Source: an uncultured Lachnospiraceae bacterium (GTDB taxonomy: Bacteria > Bacillota > Clostridia > Lachnospirales > Lachnospiraceae). From it: 7,051 nt of DNA. This document shows, one piece after another, positions 1 to 5,730 of the stretch. The stretch's first letter is position 1, and each line of letters begins with the position of its first letter. The position numbers were made by a program, and so were the translations under genes. The DNA lies in NCBI GenBank assembly GCA_902766655.1, contig CACXEL010000225.1:1-7051 (forward strand). Direction: 5' to 3'. A model generated the notes under the pieces. It saw only the letters and a program-made list of their open reading frames with translations. It ran no database searches and was not told the DNA's origin.

Positions 1-420
1 ATCGGCGGGACTAAAGTAATGCTTATGAAGCCCCTTACTTATATGAATCTTAGCGGCGACGCCGTCGCCCCGGCCCTCGACTACTACGGCATCGACCCCG
101 AGGAGGGCCTCATCGTCATAAGCGACGACATAGCCCTTCAGCCGGGGAGGCTCCGCATCAGGAAGAAGGGGAGCTCGGGGGGCCAGAAGGGCCTCGCCGA
201 TATTATAAGAAGAGTCGGCACCGACAACTTCACCAGGGTGAGAGTCGGGATCGGTGACAAGCCCGAGGGATGGGAGCTGGCCGACTGGGTCCTTTCGACA
301 TTTGACAAAAGCGACCGCGAGGCCGTGGACATTGCGATAGACAAGGCCGCCGACGCCTGCGAACTCATTGTGAGAGAGGGCGCGGACGCCGCCATGAACA
401 GATATAACGCGAATGAGTAA
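1..420 (+). CDS. pth: Peptidyl-tRNA hydrolase, 3' part (5' end outside window)
   Basis: Cytosolic enzyme that cleaves the ester bond of peptidyl-tRNAs released from stalled ribosomes, recycling tRNA. The frame is open from base 1, so the gene starts upstream; 139 codons remain of a family length near 190. Visible family signatures are the KPLTYMNLSG segment (28-57), the SDDIALQPG segment whose first Asp (124-126) aligns with catalytic Asp93 of E. coli Pth, and the RIRKKGSSGGQKGL stretch (151-195). The catalytic His20 and Asn10 equivalents lie outside the window. One oddity: the usual GGHNG motif reads GGQKG here, with Gln at 184-186 and Lys at 187-189. The ATG at 19 is an internal Met, not the start. 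The stop codon overlaps the mfd start, which suggests an operon. Arginine codons are mainly AGG and AGA, as in the first part of mfd. The family call is secure; activity cannot be judged from this part. Confidence 0.95.
   Translation: MGGTKVMLMKPLTYMNLSGDAVAPALDYYGIDPEEGLIVISDDIALQPGRLRIRKKGSSGGQKGLADIIRRVGTDNFTRVRVGIGDKPEGWELADWVLSTFDKSDREAVDIAIDKAADACELIVREGADAAMNRYNANE
413..420 (+). other. pth-mfd 8-nt coding overlap (ATGAGTAA)
   Basis: The mfd ATG (413-415) lies inside the last codons of pth, whose TAA ends at 420. I see no Shine-Dalgarno sequence in the 20 nt upstream of 413. Initiation of mfd therefore probably depends on ribosomes finishing pth (translational coupling). The overlap is read directly; the coupling is inferred. 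Confidence 0.7.
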
Positions 421-3400
421 CGAACTTTTTGCCGCCCCTTTGAGGGAGCTCTATGAATACGGTGAGATCAGGGGCCTTCTGGGCTCCCGTGACGGCATCA
501 TTTCTTTGACGGGCTGTCTCGAAGGGCAGAAGGCCCACGTGATAAGCGGGCTGTCGCAGGGAGCGAAGGTCACCGTCATAGTCACGGAAAATGAACTCAG
601 CGCGGGAAAGCTCATCGAGAACATGAAGTTCTACGAGCCTGACATCATGTTCTATCCGGCCCGCGACCTCCTCTTCTTCGAGGCCGACGTGGCTTCAAAT
701 CTCATCGACCAGCAGAGGATGAGCGTCATGAGGGCGATAAGCGAGGGCGGACGCGTGTGCGTGGCCATCCCGGCCCAGGCCCTCATGGAGTATGTGACAA
801 AACGCGCCTCCCTCAAAGGGGAGACGCTTGAATTCGCCATCGGTGAGGAGCACGACTTCGAGGACATAAGGCACGGCCTCACCGCCATGGGCTATGAGAG
901 GTGCGCCGAGGTCATGATGCCCGGGCAGTTCTCCATAAGGGGAGACATCGTGGACGTGTGGCCCCTGGCCTCGGATGATCCGGTCAGGATCGAGTTCTTC
1001 GGGGACGAGGTCGACGCCATGAGATACTTCGATCCCTACAGCCAGCGCTCCGTGGGGGAGACGGACAGCGTCCGCATTTATCCCGCCAAGGACACGGGAG
1101 GCGAGACCGAGCCGCTGATCGACTGGCTGGACGACGGGGAGACCATTTTCTTCATAGATGAACCGGGCAGGGTCTCGGAGGCCGCCGAGGCGGCATTCAA
1201 GGAATTCACCGTGAGCTTCCAAAGAAGGGCGGAGCTCGGGACCGGTGATCTTGAGGAAATGGGGGAGATCCTCTCGGCCGATGCCCTGAAGGCAAAGCTG
1301 TCACAGACGGGTGCCGTCGCTCTCTCGATGATGGAGATCCGCAAGGAGGGGTGGAAGATCGCAGCCGTCTACGGGATGACGGTCACCTCCTCGGGCAATT
1401 TCAACAACAGCATGGAAATGCTCTCGGCGGAGCTTAAGCGCCTCGTGAGGAAGGGCTACAGGACTGTCGTCCTCTCCGACTCCCACAGGAGGGCCGGAAG
1501 GCTCGCGGAGGGGCTGACCGAGCACGGGGTGAGCGCATTTTACACCGAGGATAAGGAAAGCGCTCTGAAGGACGGGCAGGTGGCGGTGATGTACGGCCAC
1601 GTGTCCGCGGGCTTTGAGTATCCGATGATCAGGTTCGCGGTCATCTCCGAGAGCGATATCTTCGGAGAGCAGCGCACCAAAAAGAAGAAGAGGAAGAAGT
1701 CCGGCGACGGGAACAGGATAACGAGCTTCATGGAGCTCTCCGTCGGGGACTATGTCATACATGAGAGCCACGGCCTCGGCATTTACCGCGGGATAGAGCA
1801 GGTGGAGTTCGAGGGTGCGCTGAGGGATTATATCAAGCTCGAGTACAACGGGAGCAACCTCTATATCCTCGCGACCCAGCTGGAGCTCCTTCAGAAATAC
1901 TCCGGCGGCGGGGAGGACGGACCTAAGCCGCGACTCAGCAAGATCGGCGGCCAGGAGTGGAACCGGACCCGTGCCCGGGTGAAAGCGGCCGTCAAGGATA
2001 TAGCGAAGGAGCTGGTCGAGCTCTACGCTCTAAGGGAGACGGAGCAGGGCTTCGTGTACGGGCCGGACACGGTCTGGCAGGCGGAGTTCGAGGAGCTCTT
2101 TCCCTTCGAGGAGACCGAGGACCAGGCGGCCGCCATCGAGGACACCAAGCGGGATATGGAGAGCGGCAAGATCATGGACCGCCTCATCTGCGGCGACGTG
2201 GGCTACGGCAAGACGGAGGTGGCGCTGAGGGCCGCCTTCAAGGCCGCGATGGACGGCAAGCAGGTGGCCTACCTCGTGCCGACCACCATCCTCGCTCAGC
2301 AGCACTACAATACATTTACCCAGAGGATGAAGGACTTCCCCATAAGGGTGGACCTCATGTGCCGCTTCAGGACGCCGTCACAGATCAGTAAGACGATAGC
2401 GGATCTTCGCAAGGGGCAGGTGGACATCGTCATCGGCACCCACAGGCTGCTGTCTAAGGACGTGGAATTCAAGGACCTCGGCCTCCTTGTGATAGACGAG
2501 GAGCAGCGCTTCGGCGTGACCCACAAGGAGAAGATCAAGGAAATGCGGAAGGACGTGGACGTCCTTACCCTGACCGCCACCCCGATCCCCAGGACTCTTC
2601 ACATGTCCCTGGCGGGGATCCGAGACATGTCCATCCTCTCCGAGCCGCCGCTGGACCGGACCCCCATCCAGACCTACGTCATGGAGTACAACGAGGAGAT
2701 GGTCCGGGAGGCCATCTGCCGGGAGCTGGCCAGGAACGGCCAGGTCTACTACGTCTACAACCGGGTCACGGACATAGCGGACGTCACCGAGCGGATCCAG
2801 AAGCTGGTCCCCGAGGCCAACGTGGCCTACGCCCACGGCCAGATGCGGGAGCGGGAGCTGGAGAACATCATGGTGGACTTCATCAACGGGGGGATCGATG
2901 TTCTCATTTCCACGACCATCATCGAGACAGGTCTGGATATCTCCAATGCAAACACCATGATCATCCACGACGCCGACCGCATGGGCCTGGCCCAGCTATA
3001 CCAGCTCAGGGGCCGCGTGGGCCGGTCCAGCCGGACCGCCTACTGCTTCCTCATGTACCGGCGGGACAAGCTCCTGAGCGAGGTGGCGGAGAAGCGCCTT
3101 TCGGCCATCCGCGAGTTCACCGAGCTGGGCAGCGGCATCCGGATCGCCATGCGGGACCTGGAGATCCGCGGGTCGGGCAACCTTCTGGGCTCCGAGCAGT
3201 CGGGCCAGATGGACGCCATCGGCTACGACCTCTACTGCAAGATCCTCCACCAGGCCGTGAAGGAAGTCAAGGGCGAGGTGACCGAGGAGGAGTTCGAGAC
3301 CGTGGTCGACCTGTCCATGGACGCCTTCATTCCGGACACCTACATCACCAACGAGTTCCAGAAGCTGGAGTTCTACAAGAAGATCGCTGGCATCATGAAC

Positions 3401-3751
3401 GACCAGGACTACGAGGACATTTCCGACGAGCTCATGGACCGCTACGGGCCTCTGCCGGCGCCGGTCAAGAACCTGCTCCGGATCGCCAACCTGAAAGCCT
3501 CCGCTCACCGGGCCTCCTTCACGGAGATCAAGGAGCGGGCCGGATCTCTGACCATCCGCGTTCTGGACAAGCCGACCTTTGACACTGCCCAGCTGCCCAA
3601 AATCATCGGCAGCATGGCCGGAGCCGTCACGATCCATTCCAGCCCCAAGGGGACCTATTTCCTCTACCACGGCCCCATGACGCCGGTGGAAATGACGAAT
3701 AAGCTGAAAACCTTCGCCGACGCTCTTGCCTCTACGGTGAAAAAGGAGTAG
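413..3751 (+). CDS. mfd: Transcription-repair coupling factor Mfd
   Basis: ATP-driven DNA translocase that binds stalled RNA polymerase, displaces it and recruits UvrA for nucleotide excision repair. At 1112 residues it is near full family length (E. coli 1148). Domains in order: a UvrB-like N-terminal module with GQFSIRGDIVDVWP at about 171-184; a basic linker KKKKRKK (423-429); the CarD-like RNA polymerase-interaction domain at about 436-500, containing GDYVIHESHGLGIYRG; a RecG-like translocase with Walker A GDVGYGKT (594-601, Lys600), DEEQ box (695-698), TATPIPRT (721-728) and motif VI QLRGRVGR (864-871); a TRG motif RDLEIRGSGNLLG (914-926); and a C-terminal TRCF domain at about 965-1065 that normally masks the UvrA-binding surface. 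All key motifs are intact, so it should be functional. The start at 413 gives a normal N-terminus and overlaps pth. Arginine codon use changes sharply near 2640 (see findings). Confidence 0.98.
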   Translation: MSNELFAAPLRELYEYGEIRGLLGSRDGIISLTGCLEGQKAHVISGLSQGAKVTVIVTENELSAGKLIENMKFYEPDIMFYPARDLLFFEADVASNLIDQQRMSVMRAISEGGRVCVAIPAQALMEYVTKRASLKGETLEFAIGEEHDFEDIRHGLTAMGYERCAEVMMPGQFSIRGDIVDVWPLASDDPVRIEFFGDEVDAMRYFDPYSQRSVGETDSVRIYPAKDTGGETEPLIDWLDDGETIFFIDEPGRVSEAAEAAFKEFTVSFQRRAELGTGDLEEMGEILSADALKAKLSQTGAVALSMMEIRKEGWKIAAVYGMTVTSSGNFNNSMEMLSAELKRLVRKGYRTVVLSDSHRRAGRLAEGLTEHGVSAFYTEDKESALKDGQVAVMYGHVSAGFEYPMIRFAVISESDIFGEQRTKKKKRKKSGDGNRITSFMELSVGDYVIHESHGLGIYRGIEQVEFEGALRDYIKLEYNGSNLYILATQLELLQKYSGGGEDGPKPRLSKIGGQEWNRTRARVKAAVKDIAKELVELYALRETEQGFVYGPDTVWQAEFEELFPFEETEDQAAAIEDTKRDMESGKIMDRLICGDVGYGKTEVALRAAFKAAMDGKQVAYLVPTTILAQQHYNTFTQRMKDFPIRVDLMCRFRTPSQISKTIADLRKGQVDIVIGTHRLLSKDVEFKDLGLLVIDEEQRFGVTHKEKIKEMRKDVDVLTLTATPIPRTLHMSLAGIRDMSILSEPPLDRTPIQTYVMEYNEEMVREAICRELARNGQVYYVYNRVTDIADVTERIQKLVPEANVAYAHGQMRERELENIMVDFINGGIDVLISTTIIETGLDISNANTMIIHDADRMGLAQLYQLRGRVGRSSRTAYCFLMYRRDKLLSEVAEKRLSAIREFTELGSGIRIAMRDLEIRGSGNLLGSEQSGQMDAIGYDLYCKILHQAVKEVKGEVTEEEFETVVDLSMDAFIPDTYITNEFQKLEFYKKIAGIMNDQDYEDISDELMDRYGPLPAPVKNLLRIANLKASAHRASFTEIKERAGSLTIRVLDKPTFDTAQLPKIIGSMAGAVTIHSSPKGTYFLYHGPMTPVEMTNKLKTFADALASTVKKE

Positions 3752-3909
3752 AATGTTAGCTTGTGTAACTGGATTTGGCCGGGATTGGATGAAAAGGAAG
3801 CCCCGGCGCCCATTCCGATGGCAGGCCAGCCCTGCGGCGGGAATCGTTTGAAGGAAAAAAGGTCTGCGGCGAAAAAAGAGCCCGCAGGACTTCAAGGAGG
3901 AGTATTATT
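3752..3909 (+). other. mfd-foldase intergenic region with two weak hairpins
   Basis: This 158-nt gap holds no gene. A 6-bp inverted repeat GCCGGG/CCCGGC (3778-3783 with 3802-3807, 18-nt loop) and a second, CTGCGG/CCGCAG (3864-3869 with 3882-3887), can be drawn. Neither is followed by a T-run, so neither resembles an intrinsic terminator. I find no convincing -35/-10 pair. Readthrough from mfd into the foldase gene is possible, but an unrecognised promoter cannot be excluded. Confidence 0.4.
3894..3900 (+). promoter_or_regulatory. Ribosome binding site of the foldase gene
   Basis: AAGGAGG lies 9 nt before the ATG at 3910. It is a near-perfect Shine-Dalgarno sequence and fixes the start codon, which also yields a proper lipoprotein signal peptide. 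Confidence 0.9.
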
Positions 3910-5217
3910 ATGAACAATTTTGCCAAGAGAGTATCCTGTGCTGCCATGGCCGGCGCGCTTGCCCTGGGCGCCATGACCGGCTGCGGCTCCAAGGCTGCCG
4001 GCATCGACGGGACCCAGACGGCCGTGACCGTGAATGAGGACAAGATCACCCTGGGTGAGGTGAGCTTCTACGCCCACTTCAACGCGGCCAGCACCTACAG
4101 CTTCTATTACGCTTACTTCGGCATGACCAACCTCTTTGACCAGGTCATGGACGAGGAGAGCGGCCAGACCTACGGCGAGTACCTGGTCACCTCCTCCGCT
4201 GAGGAGCTTGGCGATATGATGGTCCTGAAGCAGCACGCCGAGGAGTACGGCGTCGCGATCGACGATGAGGCCAGGGCTGCCATCGAGGCTGCCGCCCAGG
4301 CTTACATCGACAAGAACGACGAGGAGACCAGGAACAAGATCGCCGCCTCCAAGGAGGACGTGATCGCCCTCATGGAGCTGCAGACTTACCGGACCCTTAT
4401 GCGGGACGCCATGGCCAGGGACGTGGACACCCAGGTCAGCGACGAGGAGTCCCAGCAGTCCGGCGTGAAGTATGTTTCCTTCAGCCTGGCCAGCGAAGAG
4501 GCCGAGGATGCGGAGGCCGCCGAGGCGGAAGAGGAAGCCGCAGAGGATGCTGAATCCGAGGATGCTGCCGCAGAGGATGCTGAATCCGAGGATGCTGCCG
4601 CAGAGGAGACTCCCTCCGTCGCCGAGCAGAATGCGGAGACGACCGCCAAGGCCGAGGCCCTGCTCGAATCCATCCAGCTCCTGGGCGAAGGCCTGAACGC
4701 CGATACCTTCGAGACCGCTGTCAAGGGCACCGACGATACCTACTCTGTCCAGTCCGGCACCTTCACCAAGGCTGATCCCACTGACACGACGCTGAACGCT
4801 GCCATCGTGGAGGCCGTCTCCGGCCTTACGGAAGGCTCGCTGGTCCCGGAAGTCGTCACCAACGAGGAGGGTACCAACCTCTACATTGTCTTCTATGACA
4901 AGGAAGTCGACGAGGACGCCACCGCCTCCAAGGTCGAGGAGATCCTGAAGGAGCGCAAGGAGGAGAATTTCGATAGCCTTCTTGCCGGCTGGAAGGAAGC
5001 TGCCGAGATCAACGTGAATGCGGAGCTCCTTGCCCAGATCGTCATCTCCGACGCTTCTCCGGTCACCTTCAAGCAGGATGAGACCGCGCAGACGGCTGAA
5101 GAGGGCGAGGCTGCTGAGGAGACCGCCGAAGAAGGCGAGGCTGCTGAGGAGACCGCCGAAGAGGGCGAGGCTGCTGAGGAGGCCGCCGCAGAAGGTGAAG
5201 CCGCCGAGGCGAAATAA
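3910..5217 (+). CDS. PrsA/SurA-like foldase lipoprotein (parvulin-type, probably degenerate) with acidic repeats
   Basis: A 435-residue exported lipoprotein, probably anchored on the outer face of the cytoplasmic membrane and helping exported proteins fold. Residues 1-24 form a lipoprotein signal peptide (Lys6, Arg7, then an Ala/Gly/Leu-rich core) ending in MTG before lipidated Cys25. Residues about 37-180 resemble a SurA/PrsA N-terminal chaperone region (AVTVNEDKITLGEVSFY). A parvulin-like domain appears to begin with VKYVSFSL (186-193), to be interrupted by an acidic insertion (196-233, only Ala, Glu, Asp and Ser), and to resume at about 242-332 (AKAEALLESIQ to LYIVFYDKE). A helical segment follows, then an acidic repeat tail (395-435). 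The His of the usual ARHIL strand and the GGDLG motif are not evident, so isomerase activity is doubtful. The position after pth-mfd matches a gene order I recall from Lachnospiraceae. Fold assignment is from sequence pattern only; some other SurA-N-containing lipoprotein is the alternative. Confidence 0.75.
   Translation: MNNFAKRVSCAAMAGALALGAMTGCGSKAAGIDGTQTAVTVNEDKITLGEVSFYAHFNAASTYSFYYAYFGMTNLFDQVMDEESGQTYGEYLVTSSAEELGDMMVLKQHAEEYGVAIDDEARAAIEAAAQAYIDKNDEETRNKIAASKEDVIALMELQTYRTLMRDAMARDVDTQVSDEESQQSGVKYVSFSLASEEAEDAEAAEAEEEAAEDAESEDAAAEDAESEDAAAEETPSVAEQNAETTAKAEALLESIQLLGEGLNADTFETAVKGTDDTYSVQSGTFTKADPTDTTLNAAIVEAVSGLTEGSLVPEVVTNEEGTNLYIVFYDKEVDEDATASKVEEILKERKEENFDSLLAGWKEAAEINVNAELLAQIVISDASPVTFKQDETAQTAEEGEAAEETAEEGEAAEETAEEGEAAEEAAAEGEAAEAK
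4537..4607 (+). repeat. 30-nt direct repeats inside the foldase gene, about 2.4 copies
   Basis: Two identical 30-nt units (4537-4566 and 4567-4596) are followed by an 11-nt partial third copy (4597-4607). Each unit encodes AAEDAESEDA in frame. The array sits in the 38-residue acidic insertion (residues 196-233), which has 21 Glu/Asp, 15 Ala and 2 Ser. Identity at the nucleotide level points to recent duplication, and copy-number change would keep the frame. Confidence 0.92.
5092..5211 (+). repeat. Four tandem 30-nt repeats encoding the acidic C-terminal tail
   Basis: Units lie at 5092-5121, 5122-5151, 5152-5181 and 5182-5211. The first three encode TAEEGEAAEE; the fourth has diverged to AAAEGEAAEA, followed by Lys and the stop. 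Units 2 and 3 differ at a single base, so they duplicated recently. The period matches that of the array at 4537-4607, although the unit sequence differs. Confidence 0.93.
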
Positions 5218-5222
5218 AGCCA

Positions 5223-5259
5223 GCCGGGAGGTCGAAGCTGCCCGGGACTTTTGCCGGGC
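5223..5259 (+). other. Overlapping GC-rich hairpins just after the foldase gene
   Basis: GCCCGG (5240-5245) can pair with CCGGGC (5254-5259) across an 8-nt loop. Alternatively, CCGGG at 5224-5228 can pair with CCCGG at 5241-5245. The two structures exclude each other. No T-run follows, so this is not a terminator by itself. It may be 3' UTR structure upstream of the real terminator. Confidence 0.3.
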
Positions 5260-5293
5260 CAAAGCCGGCAGACAATTGAACAGATGACTTCGC

Positions 5294-5347
5294 ACGGCGG
5301 GGTCGGAGAGGAACTGAAGCAGTCCTCCCGACCCCGCCGTTTGTTGT
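5294..5347 (+). terminator. Rho-independent terminator of the foldase transcript
   Basis: A perfect 13-bp GC-rich stem joins 5294-5306 to 5328-5340. It is extended by 5 bp (5308-5312 with 5323-5327) after a one-base bulge at 5307, closing a 10-nt loop. A T-rich but interrupted tract (TTTGTTGT, 5340-5347) follows. The stem is strong; the weak T-tract lowers certainty about efficiency. It separates the housekeeping cluster from araA. Confidence 0.85.
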
Positions 5348-5540
5348 GCGGCGGCGGATCCGGTGAATGTCCGCAGGGCATGAGGGGCAGTCGGCGCAGG
5401 CGGCCCCGGCAGAGACCGGAAGGTCCGCTCTTTGCGTACGTGCAGGGGCAGGCCTTGAATGCGGGCCGGCGCGCCCTGCCCGATTGCACATGCATAGCTT
5501 CGGATTTAGAGCAGAATGCACATAAACGGAGCAGGCGGAT
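5348..5540. other. GC-rich non-coding stretch with one long imperfect hairpin
   Basis: No supported gene lies here: the frames that happen to be open have no ribosome binding site or recognisable protein. The clearest structure is an imperfect hairpin at 5440-5489. GTGCA (5440-5444) pairs with TGCAC (5485-5489) and GGGCAGG (5446-5452) pairs with CCTGCCC (5475-5481), with a 1-versus-3-nt internal loop between the two helices. It lies upstream of the candidate araA promoter, so it would not be in that transcript. It could be an upstream regulatory region, an unrecognised small RNA or decayed sequence. Confidence 0.35.
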
Positions 5541-5542
5541 TA

Positions 5543-5563
5543 TTGAAAATGCTGATTTTTCAA
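5543..5563. promoter_or_regulatory. Dyad-symmetric element upstream of the araA promoter
   Basis: TTGAAAA (5543-5549) and TTTTCAA (5557-5563) form a perfect 7-bp inverted repeat around a 7-nt centre. The placement, about 9 nt upstream of the candidate -35 box, would suit an activator or repressor site. Inference from symmetry and position only; chance in AT-rich DNA is a real alternative. Confidence 0.3.
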
Positions 5564-5571
5564 AATAAGGA

Positions 5572-5600
5572 TTGCGGAACATGTCCAGACATATTATATT
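5572..5600 (+). promoter_or_regulatory. Candidate sigma-A promoter for araA
   Basis: A TTGCGG -35 box (5572-5577) and a TATATT -10 box (5595-5600) are separated by exactly 17 nt in the only AT-rich part of the region. The -10 matches the consensus at 5 of 6 positions, the -35 at only the first three. The start would be near 5607, giving a leader of about 120 nt. A weak -35 is common where expression depends on a regulator. Confidence 0.5.
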
Positions 5601-5650
5601 TATGTACAGAACAAAAACAACAAATAAGCATACATATTAACTGTACAAAT
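5596..5650. promoter_or_regulatory. Two possible AraR-like operator sites
   Basis: TGTACA cores occur at 5603-5608 and 5642-5647, 39 nt apart. The second continues as GTACAAAT (5643-5650), identical to one half of the Bacillus AraR palindrome as I recall it (ATTTGTAC plus GTACAAAT). The first is GTACAGAA, with a partial left half (ATATTTAT, 5596-5603). By my alignment the two 16-nt sites match 11 and 10 of 16 positions. Position at and just downstream of the likely transcription start suits repression. This is tentative, since no regulator gene is visible in the window. Confidence 0.3.
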
Positions 5651-5682
5651 TATAGCATACATCCAATCCGGGCCGGAGGACA

Positions 5683-5730
5683 ATGGTCGGGAGAGCGGAT
5701 GTCGTCATTTCCATAAGGAGGAAACTATGA
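5683..5730 (+). CDS. Possible 15-codon leader ORF overlapping the araA start
   Basis: An ATG at 5683 preceded by GGAGG (5675-5679) opens a 15-codon frame encoding MVGRADVVISIRRKL. It ends at TGA 5728-5730, sharing ATGA with the araA start at 5727. Its tandem AGG codons are themselves part of the araA Shine-Dalgarno sequence. Translation would pass ribosomes directly onto araA. The 3-nt spacing between GGAGG and the ATG is short for efficient initiation, and the peptide resembles nothing I know. It may be chance. Confidence 0.25.
   Translation: MVGRADVVISIRRKL
5715..5721 (+). promoter_or_regulatory. Ribosome binding site of araA
   Basis: AAGGAGG lies 5 nt before the ATG at 5727. It is a strong Shine-Dalgarno match and decides the araA start. 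Confidence 0.9.

Noticed and set aside
1957..2391. 144-codon + strand frame inside mfd
   Set aside because: It runs out of frame through the Walker A region of mfd and gives a Gly/Arg-rich product typical of shifted GC-rich coding sequence.
2996..3895. 299-codon antisense open frame over the 3' part of mfd
   Set aside because: Shadow of mfd codon bias; its product is Val/Gly/Leu-rich without motifs.
3903..3908. TATTAT as a -10 box for the foldase gene
   Set aside because: It lies between the Shine-Dalgarno sequence and the start codon, so a transcript from it would lack the ribosome binding site. No -35 box is placed correctly.
4537..5211. 30-nt repeats considered as a CRISPR array
   Set aside because: Units are directly adjacent without spacers and keep the reading frame of a protein gene.
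4472..5287. Arg/Pro-rich alternative frames over the two repeat arrays
   Set aside because: They are shifted readings of the acidic repeats, with no ribosome binding site.
3892..5295. 467-codon antisense open frame over the foldase gene
   Set aside because: It mirrors the foldase gene; strong GC3 bias and Ala/Glu repeats keep the opposite strand free of stops. Its product is low-complexity Gly/Leu-rich, with no recognisable domain.
5334..5354. CCGCCG/CGGCGG pairing as an anti-terminator
   Set aside because: The competing arm (5349-5354) lies downstream of the terminator stem and T-tract, so it would be transcribed too late to prevent termination.
5544..5557. Possible CcpA (cre) site TGAAAATGCTGATT
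   Set aside because: The start resembles cre, but the central C and the closing CA are wrong (three mismatches to TGWAANCGNTNWCA). The dyad explains the sequence better.
5251..5716. Two open frames (105 and 66 codons) in the spacer before araA
   Set aside because: Neither has a Shine-Dalgarno sequence. One runs through the terminator, the other through the candidate promoter, and neither resembles a known protein.
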